Shown piece by piece: positions 43,372 to 51,434 of a stretch of DNA of 64,000 nucleotides. The translations under genes were made by a program, and so were the position numbers. Numbering within the stretch: the first letter of the stretch is position 1; the number at the start of each line of letters is the position of its first letter. This DNA comes from Halorhabdus sp. BNX81 (lineage in GTDB: Archaea; Halobacteriota; Halobacteria; Halobacteriales; Haloarculaceae). The notes below the pieces were generated by a model, which was given only the letters and a program-made list of their open reading frames with translations, was not told where the DNA came from and ran no database searches. The stretch is taken from NCBI RefSeq assembly GCF_029229925.1, contig NZ_CP107254.1, positions 1,488,001 to 1,552,000 of the forward strand. Reading direction: 5' to 3'.

Positions 43372-44310
43372 ATGTCTACTCTCATCACGGTCGGTGAAAC
43401 GCCACTCAGACTGAGTCCGCCCGGAAACCGCCGATTCGTCGGCAGTGAGACGGCCCGGATGACTGCGACAGGGACCGAAAGCAACGTGGCGATCGCGGCT
43501 GCCGCGCTGGATGCGGACGCAACCTGGGCGTCGAAGCTGCCGGCGACCCAACTTGGCAAACGCATCGTCAGCGAACTCAGGGAATACGGCATCGAAACTG
43601 ACGTCTCCTGGACTGATGAGGGGCGTGTCGGACTCGAATTTCGACAGCCGGGTGTCCCGCCGAGAGAGCCCGTGATCATTCACGATCGTGCGGGGGCAAC
43701 GGCCGAATCGATGACGCCGTCGGACATTCCGATGGACGCTGTCGAGACGGCCGACGGCGTCTTCGCATCCGGGAGTACGGCAGCACTGTCGGAGACGGCA
43801 GCAGAGACGATCTCGGCCGTTCTCCGGGCCGGTGGCAACGGCGATGATCTGGCGGTCTTCGAACTCGACTATCGGCCGCGTCTCTGGTCGCCGGAGGCGG
43901 CCAACGACGGGCTGACGCCGTTGCTGGAGCACGTCGACGTCTTGATCGCCACAGAGGACGAGTTGCGGACCGTCTTCGGACGGACCGGTGACCCGCGCGA
44001 GATAGCCCATGGAATCGCTTCAGAGTGGGACCTCGACATGCTCGCGATGACGCGGGGCGAATACGGTGCACTCGTCATCGACGACAGCGTCGTCCACGAA
44101 ACCGAGAGCGTCGAGGCGGAGACCGTCGATGCCGCCGGGCAACACGACGCCTTCAGTGGGGCGTTCGTCCAGCGGCTTCTCGACGGCGATCGTCCGGACG
44201 AAGCACTCGCCTATGGCGTCGCCGCAGCCACATTGACCCGGACGACCCCGGGACCGATCCCCGCGTTCGACCGAGCGGACGTCGAAGGTGTCGTGGAACA
44301 ACTGCAATAG
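43372..44310 (+). CDS. PfkB-family sugar-acid kinase (2-keto-3-deoxygluconate kinase-like)
   Basis: 312 residues. N-terminal VGETPLRLSP-GNRRFVGSETARMTATGTESNVAIAAAALDADATWASKL and FELDYRPRLWSPE around 163-175 are typical of ribokinase-family KDG kinases. The C-terminal motif, normally GAGD, is GQHD (256-259): the catalytic Asp is kept but the anion-hole Gly is replaced by His. KDG kinase phosphorylates 2-keto-3-deoxygluconate in the semi-phosphorylative Entner-Doudoroff pathway of haloarchaea. No aldolase or dehydratase is adjacent. The family is sure, the exact substrate is a best guess. Confidence 0.85.
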   Translation: MSTLITVGETPLRLSPPGNRRFVGSETARMTATGTESNVAIAAAALDADATWASKLPATQLGKRIVSELREYGIETDVSWTDEGRVGLEFRQPGVPPREPVIIHDRAGATAESMTPSDIPMDAVETADGVFASGSTAALSETAAETISAVLRAGGNGDDLAVFELDYRPRLWSPEAANDGLTPLLEHVDVLIATEDELRTVFGRTGDPREIAHGIASEWDLDMLAMTRGEYGALVIDDSVVHETESVEAETVDAAGQHDAFSGAFVQRLLDGDRPDEALAYGVAAATLTRTTPGPIPAFDRADVEGVVEQLQ

Positions 44311-44341
44311 GCGGTTCCCATCTGAGGGGTCGACTGGCCGA

Positions 44342-45424
44342 TCAACGTGAGAGGAGTGCGCGCAACTGGGCACGCGAGAACAGCGAGGATGGCTCGTCCA
44401 TGTGAACGCCGATTTCGCCGGCGAAAAGTCCGAGTCCGACACGCTGAATCGGTCTCGGCAGTGAGTAGCCACGACGGACCCAGGTTCCGAGGCGGATTTC
44501 CCGGCCCAGATCCCGCCGCCAGGCGCGTTCGTAGTCAGCCAGCGTGGCGGGGTCGGCTGGATCTATCTCACGTGCGGCGTGATCGGCAGCCGTCATCCCG
44601 TAGCGGATCCCGCCGCCGGTGAACGGCTTGGTCTGGGCGGCCGCATCGCCGAGCAGAAACGCCCGATCGCTCGTGACTGACTCCGGCGGGCCGATCGGGA
44701 TCAGTCCGGAACACCGGCGATCCGTCTTTACGCCGTAAGAGTCGGTAAAGGTCTCGAAGCGCTCGCTTGCGGCTTCGCCCGGCGGCACCGCAAGCCCGTA
44801 CTCGACGCCGGCGTCGCCACGGGGGATCCGCCAGGCGAAAAACCGGGGGACAGTCAGGTGAACGTCCACGAAGTCACCCCCGTCGGGATCATCGTCGAAT
44901 CCCAGGACCCCGTGGAGAAGTTCGGCAGGGTCCGGGAGAGAGACGGCGTCCCGAACCCGGGACTGTGGGCCGTCACAGCCCGCAACCATCCGAGCGCGAT
45001 GGGTTTCGACGCCATCCGGGCCGGAAACCGTCACGACGACGCAGTCGGTGCGTTCCGCAACGTCGGTGACCGTGTGTTCGTCCCTGACCTCCGCGCCAGC
45101 CTCGCTTGCAGCGCGGGCGAGCACCTTGTCCAGTTCGACGCGATCGATGACGTGTGAAATGACGGCATCCTTATAAAACGGGTACGCACGGCTGTCCGGG
45201 CCGCCGAGATGAAAGCGCGCGCCGTGTATCTCGTTTTGATGCAGCTGATCGCGGTCCTCGGGCGGCACGAACTCCAGGACGTCCGTACTGACGTGGCCCG
45301 AACAGGCCAGTGGCTCGCCGATTTCGCCCTGTTCGAAGACCAGGACATCGTGTCCATCACTGGCAGCCTGGCGGGCATAGCGACTGCCCGCGGGTCCCGC
45401 ACCGACCACGATCACGTCACGCAT
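44342..45424 (-). CDS. Geranylgeranyl-reductase-family FAD-dependent oxidoreductase
   Basis: 360 residues from ATG at 45424. The N-terminal GxGxxG dinucleotide site is VIVVGAGPAGSRYA (4-17), followed by FEQGEIGEPLACSGHVS, which matches the G-x4-CSG/H block of the family, and FLLGDAAAQTKPFTGGGIRYGM around 265-286, the second FAD site. The family includes digeranylgeranylglycerophospholipid reductase, which saturates archaeal membrane lipids, but the paralogues act on other prenyl groups. It is short (reductase proper about 400). The ATG lies about 26 nt after a CTATAG on the minus strand. Confidence 0.85.
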   Translation of the reverse strand: MRDVIVVGAGPAGSRYARQAASDGHDVLVFEQGEIGEPLACSGHVSTDVLEFVPPEDRDQLHQNEIHGARFHLGGPDSRAYPFYKDAVISHVIDRVELDKVLARAASEAGAEVRDEHTVTDVAERTDCVVVTVSGPDGVETHRARMVAGCDGPQSRVRDAVSLPDPAELLHGVLGFDDDPDGGDFVDVHLTVPRFFAWRIPRGDAGVEYGLAVPPGEAASERFETFTDSYGVKTDRRCSGLIPIGPPESVTSDRAFLLGDAAAQTKPFTGGGIRYGMTAADHAAREIDPADPATLADYERAWRRDLGREIRLGTWVRRGYSLPRPIQRVGLGLFAGEIGVHMDEPSSLFSRAQLRALLSR

Positions 45425-45529
45425 ATACTGGCGAAACAGGTCGATGCCTATAGGTCTTGACGGTCCGGCGCGTTTCGAACCTTCTCCGCCAGGCAAACTT
45501 ACAAACGGGATGGACGCGAATCGAGGACT

Positions 45530-45712
45530 ATGGCAGCCACGATCGACTCCGAGAAGGGCTTCGGGCTGACGATTCTCTTCGGCGTCCTCGCACTCGTCGG
45601 GGCGCTGGTTATGCTTCTGGGCGCAGCCGATAATCTGGTCGCCGCAACGGGTTTTGCCGTCGCGGTCGGTGCCGGATCGGCGGCCGTCGCCGCCCGTCAC
45701 ACCTTCGCGTGA
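45530..45712 (+). CDS. Small two-TM membrane protein
   Basis: 60 residues. Two hydrophobic stretches joined by a short polar turn: GFGLTILFGVLALVGALVML and NLVAATGFAVAVGAGSAAV. It ends AARHTFA. Size and pattern are consistent with a haloarchaeal small membrane family. Function unknown. TTACAA lies about 34 nt before the ATG. Confidence 0.6.
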   Translation: MAATIDSEKGFGLTILFGVLALVGALVMLLGAADNLVAATGFAVAVGAGSAAVAARHTFA

Positions 45713-45720
45713 ACAAACGG

Positions 45721-45728
45721 CTTTTATC
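45721..45728 (+). promoter_or_regulatory. TATA box of the small wHTH gene
   Basis: CTTTTATC, about 26 nt before the ATG at 45750: leaderless start, and it decides the start among upstream in-frame codons. Confidence 0.5.
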
Positions 45729-45749
45729 GCTACAGCCGTACTTTCGAGT

Positions 45750-45974
45750 ATGGTCGAGTTGAGCGAGGAGGAACGGCGCATCCTGGAGTACCTGCGCACG
45801 CAGGTCGCCAGCGGTGACAGTTACTTCCGCGCGAAGAACATCGCCGAGAGCATCGGGCTCTCGGCCAAGCAGGTCGGCGTTCGGCTCCCACATCTCGCCG
45901 AGAAGGCCGACGAAGTCGACATCGAGAAGTGGGGACGAGCGCGTTCGACAACCTGGCGAGTCACTCGAAGCTAA
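45750..45974 (+). CDS. Small winged-helix DNA-binding protein
   Basis: 74 residues. ELSEEERRILEYLRTQV, then a helix-turn-helix IAESIGLSAKQVGVRLPHLAEKA with a typical wing, EVDIEKWGRARSTTWRVTRS. This resembles haloarchaeal stand-alone wHTH repressors (I recall DUF7123; unverified). It lacks a ligand domain, so it probably acts as a dimer on an unknown target. It could regulate the SRPBCC gene that follows 36 bases later, or the small membrane gene before it. Confidence 0.7.
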   Translation: MVELSEEERRILEYLRTQVASGDSYFRAKNIAESIGLSAKQVGVRLPHLAEKADEVDIEKWGRARSTTWRVTRS

Positions 45975-46010
45975 CGGCGGATTTTTTGGCATCCCGCCCC
46001 AGGGATCGGT

Positions 46011-46436
46011 ATGTCGATCCGTCTGGAGCAGGTAATCGAAGTGTCAGCGACGCCAGAGGAAGTGTGGCGGTTTATCGCTGATCCGGAGCAACGGGCCAAA
46101 TACATCAGCGTCGTCGAAGATTACAGCGTCGACGGCGATCGGTCTGCGACCTGGCACATCTCGCTGCCGATCCCTGTCATCAACCGGACGATCACTGTCG
46201 AAACCGAAGACGTCGAGCGTCGAGAGCCGGAGTTCGTCAAGTTCGTCGGGCGCTCGAAAGCGGTCCGGGTCGTCGGCGAACACGAACTCACGCCGACGGA
46301 GACGGGCACGCGCCTCACGAACACCTTCACTGTCGAGGGGCGGATCCCTGGCGTCGAACGGTTCTTCAAAAAAAACCTCGAAGCCGAGTTCGAGAACCTC
46401 CGGGACGGGCTCGATGCGTTTCTGGACGGCGAGTGA
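46011..46436 (+). CDS. SRPBCC (START-like) ligand-binding protein
   Basis: 141 residues. The SRPBCC pattern is clear: VIEVSATPEEVWRFIADPEQRAKYISVVEDY (first strand, two short helices), then four or five strands and a long C-terminal helix FFKKNLEAEFENLRDGLDAF. The family binds hydrophobic ligands such as quinones (COQ10-type), polyketides or steroids in a helix-grip cavity. Haloarchaea use menaquinones, so a quinone or membrane lipid is a reasonable ligand, but this is a guess. It is 205 bp from the next, convergent gene. Confidence 0.85.
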   Translation: MSIRLEQVIEVSATPEEVWRFIADPEQRAKYISVVEDYSVDGDRSATWHISLPIPVINRTITVETEDVERREPEFVKFVGRSKAVRVVGEHELTPTETGTRLTNTFTVEGRIPGVERFFKKNLEAEFENLRDGLDAFLDGE

Positions 46437-46589
46437 GTGAAATCGCCATGAGTGACTGGGTTTCTCGGGATCGGGATGCAGACATTTATTTGTCCAGAGA
46501 TCGAAAATCCGGGTGCCGGCGCGGCGCTTTTCTCGCCTAGCCGGCAACGCCCGCCACGCATCCGCCACGCTGCTCGGCCGCAAGTCGAC

Positions 46590-46611
46590 GCCGGTTGTCC
46601 GGACAACCGGC
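46590..46611. repeat. 22-bp perfect palindrome between convergent genes
   Basis: The 11-base arm GCCGGTTGTCC is followed directly by its exact reverse complement. It sits between the stops of the SRPBCC gene and the second cdc48 gene (46436 and 46642). It may form a cruciform or RNA hairpin acting as a terminator for both sides, or be a site for a dimeric regulator. Confidence 0.7.
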
Positions 46612-46641
46612 ACCCGCCTCCTCGTCGGCCATCGGCCCGGA

Positions 46642-48741
46642 TTAGACCTGTGACGGCTCGATCCGCTCGCGAGCCGCCGCGAAGTCCTCGCTCTGGATCA
46701 TTACCTCCTCAGCGCGTTCGTTGGCGACGGCTGGCATCTGGTCGTCAGCGACCCGCCTGATCGCGCGCATCGACGCATCCCGGACCAGCGCGTCGAGATC
46801 CGCCCCGGAGTAGCCGTCGGTCGCTGCCGCGATCTCATCGAGATCGACAGCTTCTCCCAGCGGCTTCTCAGCCGTGTGCACCTCGAGGATCGCCCGCCGA
46901 GCCGCCTGGCTGGGCGCGGGGACTTCGATATGGGTTTCGAGCCGTCCGGGCCGGAGGAGTGCGTCGTCGAGTGCCTCCCGGCGGTTGGTCGCCGCCAGGA
47001 CGACGAGGTTCGGATCCTCGCCCGCGGCGTCGAGTTCGGTGAGCAATTGGGAGACCACACGCTCGGTTACCTCGTGACCCTCGCCACGTCGGGCGGCGAT
47101 CGCGTCGATCTCGTCGAGAAAGACGATCGTCGGCGCGGTCTGGCGGGCGCGCTCGAACAGTTCCCTGACTGCCTTCTCGCTCTCGCCGACGTATCGGTCC
47201 AGTAACTCGGGACCAGCAACGCGAATGAAGTTGACGTCGGTCTCTCCAGCCAGCGCACGAGCCAGTAACGTCTTGCCGGTGCCCGGCGGACCATAGAGGA
47301 GGACGCCTGTTGGTGGGTCTGTATCGGTCGCTTCGAACAGCGGGCCGTACTGGAGCGGCCATTCGACGGCTTCCCTGAGTGTGTCTTTGACGTCATCGAG
47401 ACCGCCGACGTCTCCGAAGTCGACGGTCGGCGACTCGGCGACGTAGGCCCGCATCGCCGATGGCTCGACGGCTGCCAGCGCCTGTTCGAAGTCAGCCCAG
47501 GTGACAGAGGGATCCTCGCGTTCGCGCTGGAGGGCGGCCATCGCGGCCTCAGTGACCACCGACGCCACGTCTGCCCCGACGAACCCGTGCATCCGGCCGG
47601 CGAGGCGATCGAGATCCACGTCATCGGCGAGCGGAACGCCACGGGTATGGACTTCGAGAATCTCCTCGCGACCCTCTCGATCGGGGACGCCGATTTCGAT
47701 TTCGCGATCGAAGCGTCCCCCGCGCCGCAGCGCCGGATCCACGGCATCGACGCGGTTGGTCGCGCCGATGACGACGACCTGGCCGCGGGATTCCAACCCG
47801 TCAAGCAGGGTGAGCAACTGCGCAACCACGCGGTTTTCCATGTCGCTGTCGTCGTCGCGCGCGCCGGCGATGGAGTCGATCTCGTCGATGAACAGGATCG
47901 ACGGGGCCTCGTCGTCGGCCCGTTCGAAGGCGTCCCGGAGCTGTTCGGCACTTTCGCCCTTGTACTTCGAGACGATCTCCGGCCCGGAGATGGCCTCGAA
48001 GTACGCGTCGACTTCGTTAGCGACGGCACGGGCGATCAGTGTTTTTCCCGTGCCCGGCGGACCATAGAGCAGGACGCCCTTCGGCGGGTCGATCCCGAGG
48101 CGGGTGAACACGTCGGGCTCGGATAGCGGGAGTTCGATCATCTCCCGGACCCGGTCGAGTTCGTCGTCGAGTCCACCGATGTTTTCGTAGGTGACGTCGC
48201 CTGGTTCGTTCGTCTCTCCCGACCCCTCGGTCCCGGTATCGGGACTGTCGTCGGCAGCCATCGGCTGTCCCACGGAGATCGTGGTCCCATTGACAACCCT
48301 GACGGTCCCCTCCGGGTCCGTGTCTTCGACGTGGAAGGTCCCGACCTCCGGGACGGTCACCCGGTCACCGACCTGGACGGGGGTGTTCCCGAGTCGATCG
48401 TCGATCGTCGACTCGATGCTGCCTTCGATCGTGCCGTCGATCGGTCTCAGGTCGACTCGGTCGGCGTCCTGCAGCGATGCTCGCCGGAGCGTCACCTCCG
48501 AACCGACGGTCACCTCGGCGTTGGATCGCGTGTCGGCGTCGATGCGAACGTACGACCCAGTACCGTCCTCGGGCCAGACTTTCGCGACAGTCTGGCCGTC
48601 ACCCTCGATGCGGACCGGGTCGCCACTCAGGACGCCGAGTTGGTTTCGAACTGGTTCGGGAAGCCGGGCGATACCCCGGCCCGCGTCGCGCTTTTTCGCC
48701 CCCTTGACGGTGGCCGAGATCCCGTCGTCGGCGTCTACCAT
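46642..48741 (-). CDS. Second Cdc48/VCP-like AAA+ ATPase
   Basis: 699 residues. N domain (about 1-185), then two AAA domains with GPPGTGKT P-loops; Walker B are [15 protein letters not shown] and [15 protein letters not shown]. It is 55 residues shorter than the other Cdc48 (4859-7123), the loss being mostly at the C-terminus, which ends ERIEPSQV and lacks the charged tail. Haloarchaea usually have several Cdc48 paralogues. It is monocistronic here, so there is no coupled Hsp20-like partner. Confidence 0.93.
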   Translation of the reverse strand: MVDADDGISATVKGAKKRDAGRGIARLPEPVRNQLGVLSGDPVRIEGDGQTVAKVWPEDGTGSYVRIDADTRSNAEVTVGSEVTLRRASLQDADRVDLRPIDGTIEGSIESTIDDRLGNTPVQVGDRVTVPEVGTFHVEDTDPEGTVRVVNGTTISVGQPMAADDSPDTGTEGSGETNEPGDVTYENIGGLDDELDRVREMIELPLSEPDVFTRLGIDPPKGVLLYGPPGTGKTLIARAVANEVDAYFEAISGPEIVSKYKGESAEQLRDAFERADDEAPSILFIDEIDSIAGARDDDSDMENRVVAQLLTLLDGLESRGQVVVIGATNRVDAVDPALRRGGRFDREIEIGVPDREGREEILEVHTRGVPLADDVDLDRLAGRMHGFVGADVASVVTEAAMAALQREREDPSVTWADFEQALAAVEPSAMRAYVAESPTVDFGDVGGLDDVKDTLREAVEWPLQYGPLFEATDTDPPTGVLLYGPPGTGKTLLARALAGETDVNFIRVAGPELLDRYVGESEKAVRELFERARQTAPTIVFLDEIDAIAARRGEGHEVTERVVSQLLTELDAAGEDPNLVVLAATNRREALDDALLRPGRLETHIEVPAPSQAARRAILEVHTAEKPLGEAVDLDEIAAATDGYSGADLDALVRDASMRAIRRVADDQMPAVANERAEEVMIQSEDFAAARERIEPSQV

Positions 48742-48815
48742 GCAGGCTCATTTGAGTCGCTGGCCCTTGAGAATTCCCACCGCGTGATCGTATAACCGAC
48801 AACCACGAAAACGCC

Positions 48816-48822
48816 TTTATTC
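48816..48822 (+). promoter_or_regulatory. TATA box of the small zinc-finger gene
   Basis: TTTATTC, about 25 nt before the ATG at 48844; it supports that short ORF being a real leaderless gene. Confidence 0.55.
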
Positions 48823-48843
48823 ACGCACAACGGACGCATACAT

Positions 48844-48978
48844 ATGGTAACAGAAACCGAGCGCGACGGCATGACCTGGTACCAGTGTGAGGGCTGCGGG
48901 ATGCTCTTTGACAGTCGCGAGGACGCCCAACAACACGAGGACAACTGCGACGCCGAGGACCCTTCGTACATCCAGTGA
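48844..48978 (+). CDS. Small zinc-finger protein
   Basis: 44 residues. TWYQCEGCGMLFDS-REDAQQHEDNC has C15-x2-C18-x12-H31-x3-C35, a C2HC finger of the kind common in haloarchaeal micro-proteins. I recall a family with the same DGMTWYQCE-CG-LFD start and a D-AED/E-PSY-Q end (DUF7128; unverified). Small zinc-finger proteins of this type are often implicated in regulation, but no target is known. It is divergent from the second cdc48, 102 bp apart, and converges with the next gene. Confidence 0.75.
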   Translation: MVTETERDGMTWYQCEGCGMLFDSREDAQQHEDNCDAEDPSYIQ

Positions 48979-49053
48979 CGGCGGCACCGACAGCGGATCT
49001 GTCGATGGCACCTCGGTTGTCGGTCATGCACCGATCTCCCAGTGTTTGCCGGA

Positions 49054-49491
49054 TCACTCGCCGTCTTTCGCCGGGGTGAGTTCGAATGATCGCTCGCCCA
49101 TTTCGTTCTCCTCGAAGACGAACACCCGGCCGTCGACAGCCTCGAAATCCGCTTCGATGACGATACGCTGGGCCTCGTTGCGCGCTCGTACCCCGGGGAA
49201 GACGGTCGTCTCCTCGCCCGGTTCGAGCACGACGCGGCCGACGCCGGTCGATTCGAGAATTTCGGCTTCGGTGATTCGATCGTTGACGTACACCAGGACA
49301 CCCTCCGTCTCGCTTTCGGCCGTCACGAGGACGTGGACCTGTTTGCCAGGCATCGTCCGTATCGATCCTTCCTGTCGGTTCGGAATCCCGTGATAGAACG
49401 TCTCTCGCCCGTCGACGTACTCGACGACGACCCCCTCCTCGGTCAACTCGACACCGACAGTCTCCGGTGGGACATCCGCTCGAATGCTCAT
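49054..49491 (-). CDS. Beta-rich haloarchaeal protein (DUF5796-like)
   Basis: 145 residues from ATG at 49491. The sequence is all strands and turns: VGVELTEEGVVVEYVDGRETFYHGIP, VHVLVTAESETEGVLVYVND, GRVVLEPGEETTVFPGVRARNEAQRIVIEADFEAVDGRVFVF in three blocks. It resembles a haloarchaeal family I recall as DUF5796. No catalytic residues stand out and no signal peptide is present. It is divergent from the shikimate kinase gene (86 bp) and converges with the zinc-finger gene. Confidence 0.65.
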   Translation of the reverse strand: MSIRADVPPETVGVELTEEGVVVEYVDGRETFYHGIPNRQEGSIRTMPGKQVHVLVTAESETEGVLVYVNDRITEAEILESTGVGRVVLEPGEETTVFPGVRARNEAQRIVIEADFEAVDGRVFVFEENEMGERSFELTPAKDGE

Positions 49492-49577
49492 ATCGGGGCT
49501 GGGAACCGTGGATGGAAAAACGCCCCGCTGTGGGCGAACCAGCACACGTAAATATCGCCGCGGAGACCACAGCGTAC

Positions 49578-50429
49578 ATGGACGGGACGGCTGTCGCGCC
49601 GGCCGCCGGGACGGTCCTCAATGCGCTGGCGACGGGGACGGGATCGGCGTTCGCCATCGACGCGGAATTGCGCGCCGAGGTGAGCCTCGAACCCGACGGG
49701 CCGGTCACCGGGACGATCGCGGGCGAGCCCGACGGCGACACGACGTTGATCGAACGCTGCGTCGCGTTGGTCACCGATCGGTTCGGGGACGGCGAGGGTG
49801 GGACAGTCCGCACAGAGAGCGACATTCCGCTGGCTGCCGGCCTGAAGAGCTCAAGCGCTGCGGCAAATGCGACGGTTTTGGCGACGCTATCAGCACTTGA
49901 CGCGACGTCGGAAGTATCCCGGGCGGACGCCGCACGCATCGGCGTTCAGGCGGCCAGAGAGGCCGGCGTCACCGCGACGGGAGCGTTCGACGACGCGAGC
50001 GCGAGCATGCTCGGGGGCGTTACGGTGACGAACAACCACGAGGACGAGCTGCTCGCCCGCGACACTGTCGAGTGGGACGTGCTGGTGTGGACGCCGCCCG
50101 AGCGAGCTTACAGCGCCGAAGCCGACATCGAACGCTGCCAGCAGGTCGCGCCGATGGCTGACCTGGTTGCCGACCTCGCGCTCGATGGCGCATACGAGCA
50201 AGCGATGACCGTCAACGGCCTGGCGTTTACGGCAGCGCTTGGGTTCTCCCCGGAACCGCTGATCGAGGCGATGCCCCACGCCGCCGGGGTCTCGTTGTCG
50301 GGGACTGGCCCGAGCGTCACGGCAGTCGGAAACCGGGATGATTTAGAGCGCGTCCGCGAAATCTGGGAACAACGAGAGGGCACGACATGGCTAACGACGA
50401 CACAGACCGACGGTACCCGGACGAGATGA
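49578..50429 (+). CDS. Archaeal (GHMP-type) shikimate kinase
   Basis: 283 residues from ATG at 49578. GHMP motifs: VAPAAGTVLNALATGTGSAF at 6-25 and the P-loop-like PLAAGLKSSSAAANATVLA at about 84-102, and ISLSGTGPSVTAVGN-type motif near the end. It phosphorylates shikimate in the aromatic pathway; the bacterial AroK P-loop fold is not used by archaea. Its last 43 bases overlap the chorismate mutase start in another frame, so the two are coupled. Short of a family name, the archaeal shikimate kinase assignment is well supported. Confidence 0.93.
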   Translation: MDGTAVAPAAGTVLNALATGTGSAFAIDAELRAEVSLEPDGPVTGTIAGEPDGDTTLIERCVALVTDRFGDGEGGTVRTESDIPLAAGLKSSSAAANATVLATLSALDATSEVSRADAARIGVQAAREAGVTATGAFDDASASMLGGVTVTNNHEDELLARDTVEWDVLVWTPPERAYSAEADIERCQQVAPMADLVADLALDGAYEQAMTVNGLAFTAALGFSPEPLIEAMPHAAGVSLSGTGPSVTAVGNRDDLERVREIWEQREGTTWLTTTQTDGTRTR

Positions 50430-50692
50430 GTCTCGACGAGCTCCGCGAGGAGATCGAATCCATCGATCGCGAGCTCGTGGAATTGATCGCGCGACGGACG
50501 TACGTCGCCGATACGATCGCGGCAGTCAAGGAGGATCGAGACCTGCCAACGACGGACGAAAAACAGGAACAGCGCGTGATGGACCGTGCCGGCGAGAACG
50601 CCGAACAGTTCGACGTCGACGCCAACCTGGTAAAGGCCATCTTTCGGCTGTTGATCGAGTTGAACAAGGTCGAGCAGCGGGAAAGTCGATAG
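50387..50692 (+). CDS. Chorismate mutase (AroQ type)
   Basis: 101 residues, all-helical. SLDELREEIESIDRELVELIARRTYVADTIAAVKEDRDLPTTDEKQEQRVM carries the AroQ pattern: R in helix 1, R and K in helix 2 and E in helix 3, which form the active site. It makes prephenate from chorismate, the branch to Phe and Tyr. Overlap with the shikimate kinase gene by 43 bases, in another frame, is unusual. Monofunctional: there is no prephenate dehydratase or dehydrogenase domain. Confidence 0.95.
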   Translation: MANDDTDRRYPDEMSLDELREEIESIDRELVELIARRTYVADTIAAVKEDRDLPTTDEKQEQRVMDRAGENAEQFDVDANLVKAIFRLLIELNKVEQRESR

Positions 50693-50710
50693 CGGCTGGT
50701 TGGGAGTTTT

Positions 50711-51100
50711 TCACTCCTCGACAGCGGATCGGATCTCGGCGGCGAGTTGTGCGTACTGCTCGGTTCCGGCTCCTTTTTTGATGTATCCGGTGAACGACTC
50801 CTCGTCGAGTTGGGCTTCGACATCCTCACGTTCTCGGCCGCTGAAGACGAAAAACGGCATGTCCGAATCCACCCCGCGAACAGCCTCCAGAAATGCCGCT
50901 CCAGACAGTTCCGGCATCGTATAATCGCTGATAACGCAGTCCGCAACAGTCGGGTCTGACTCGATCGTGCGGAGTGCCTCAGTTGCGCTCTGGTAGATCC
51001 TGACGTCGAGGTCGTCATCGGCCCGTTCGAGAAACGTCGCCGTAATGTCGAGGATATCGCGATCTTCGTCGACGAGGAAGACTGTGATTTCGTCTGGCAT
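50711..51100 (-). CDS. Stand-alone response regulator receiver
   Basis: 129 residues, one receiver domain and nothing else. Acidic pocket D11/E12/D13, phosphoacceptor D59 (ISDYTMPE), Thr/Ser at 87 (FSGRE), and Lys at 108-109. Without an output domain it may act by protein contact, like CheY. A hybrid histidine kinase with a similar receiver is encoded 1.5 kb away (52595). It converges with chorismate mutase. Confidence 0.9.
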   Translation of the reverse strand: MPDEITVFLVDEDRDILDITATFLERADDDLDVRIYQSATEALRTIESDPTVADCVISDYTMPELSGAAFLEAVRGVDSDMPFFVFSGREREDVEAQLDEESFTGYIKKGAGTEQYAQLAAEIRSAVEE

Positions 51101-51152
51101 CGCCGTACGTCCCCCTTCATGCGCTATCCTATGTAATGTATCGGACTAAAAA

Positions 51153-51169
51153 TCAAATATGATAATTAG
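51153..51169 (+). repeat. Direct repeat copy 1 (17 bp)
   Basis: TCAAATATGATAATTAG; 16 of 17 bases match the copy 188 bp downstream, in the same orientation. It is 53 bp upstream of the response regulator start and may be an operator. Confidence 0.6.
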
Positions 51170-51340
51170 GAGGGCTCGCGACCCGGCGATGCCAGTGGCA
51201 CCCACACTGTCGAGGACCGGGGACCGATGACAACCGGAATGGGGACTTTCGGCTGCTGCAATCGGCGATTCATCTGATTCCATCCAGGGCGGCGGATACG
51301 CAGGTGTCCCGGGGTTGCAGACACGACTGCTCAGCCCCAT

Positions 51341-51357
51341 TCAAATATGAGAATTAG
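51341..51357 (+). repeat. Direct repeat copy 2 (17 bp)
   Basis: TCAAATATGAGAATTAG, matching copy 1 except for one base. It lies 78 bp before the adenosyltransferase ATG, upstream of its TATA-like element. Confidence 0.6.
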
Positions 51358-51434
51358 TACCGATACCGCCCTCATTACCTGGGAGCGTCCAGAGTCGCTC
51401 CAATATTCAAGGGCGTCGACACCGTAGCAATGCT

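Larger units (their letters stand above)
51101..51434. other. 334-bp intergenic region
   Basis: No convincing gene. It holds two near-identical 17-base direct repeats (51153-51169 and 51341-51357) and promoter-like AT-rich stretches: TTTTTAGT on the minus strand facing the response regulator, and CAATATTCAA at 51401-51410 about 29 nt before the adenosyltransferase ATG. A 64-codon open frame on the minus strand (51146-51340) has no protein-like pattern. Confidence 0.6.

Noticed and set aside
46452-46640. Possible small RNA: TATA-like ATTTATTT at about 46488 followed by stems and the palindrome
   Set aside because: No conserved RNA fold or terminator could be shown by eye; the palindrome is listed by itself.
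51146-51340. 64-codon minus-strand frame between the two direct repeats
   Set aside because: No start signal, and the translation is a Pro/Ser/Ala-rich random-looking sequence.
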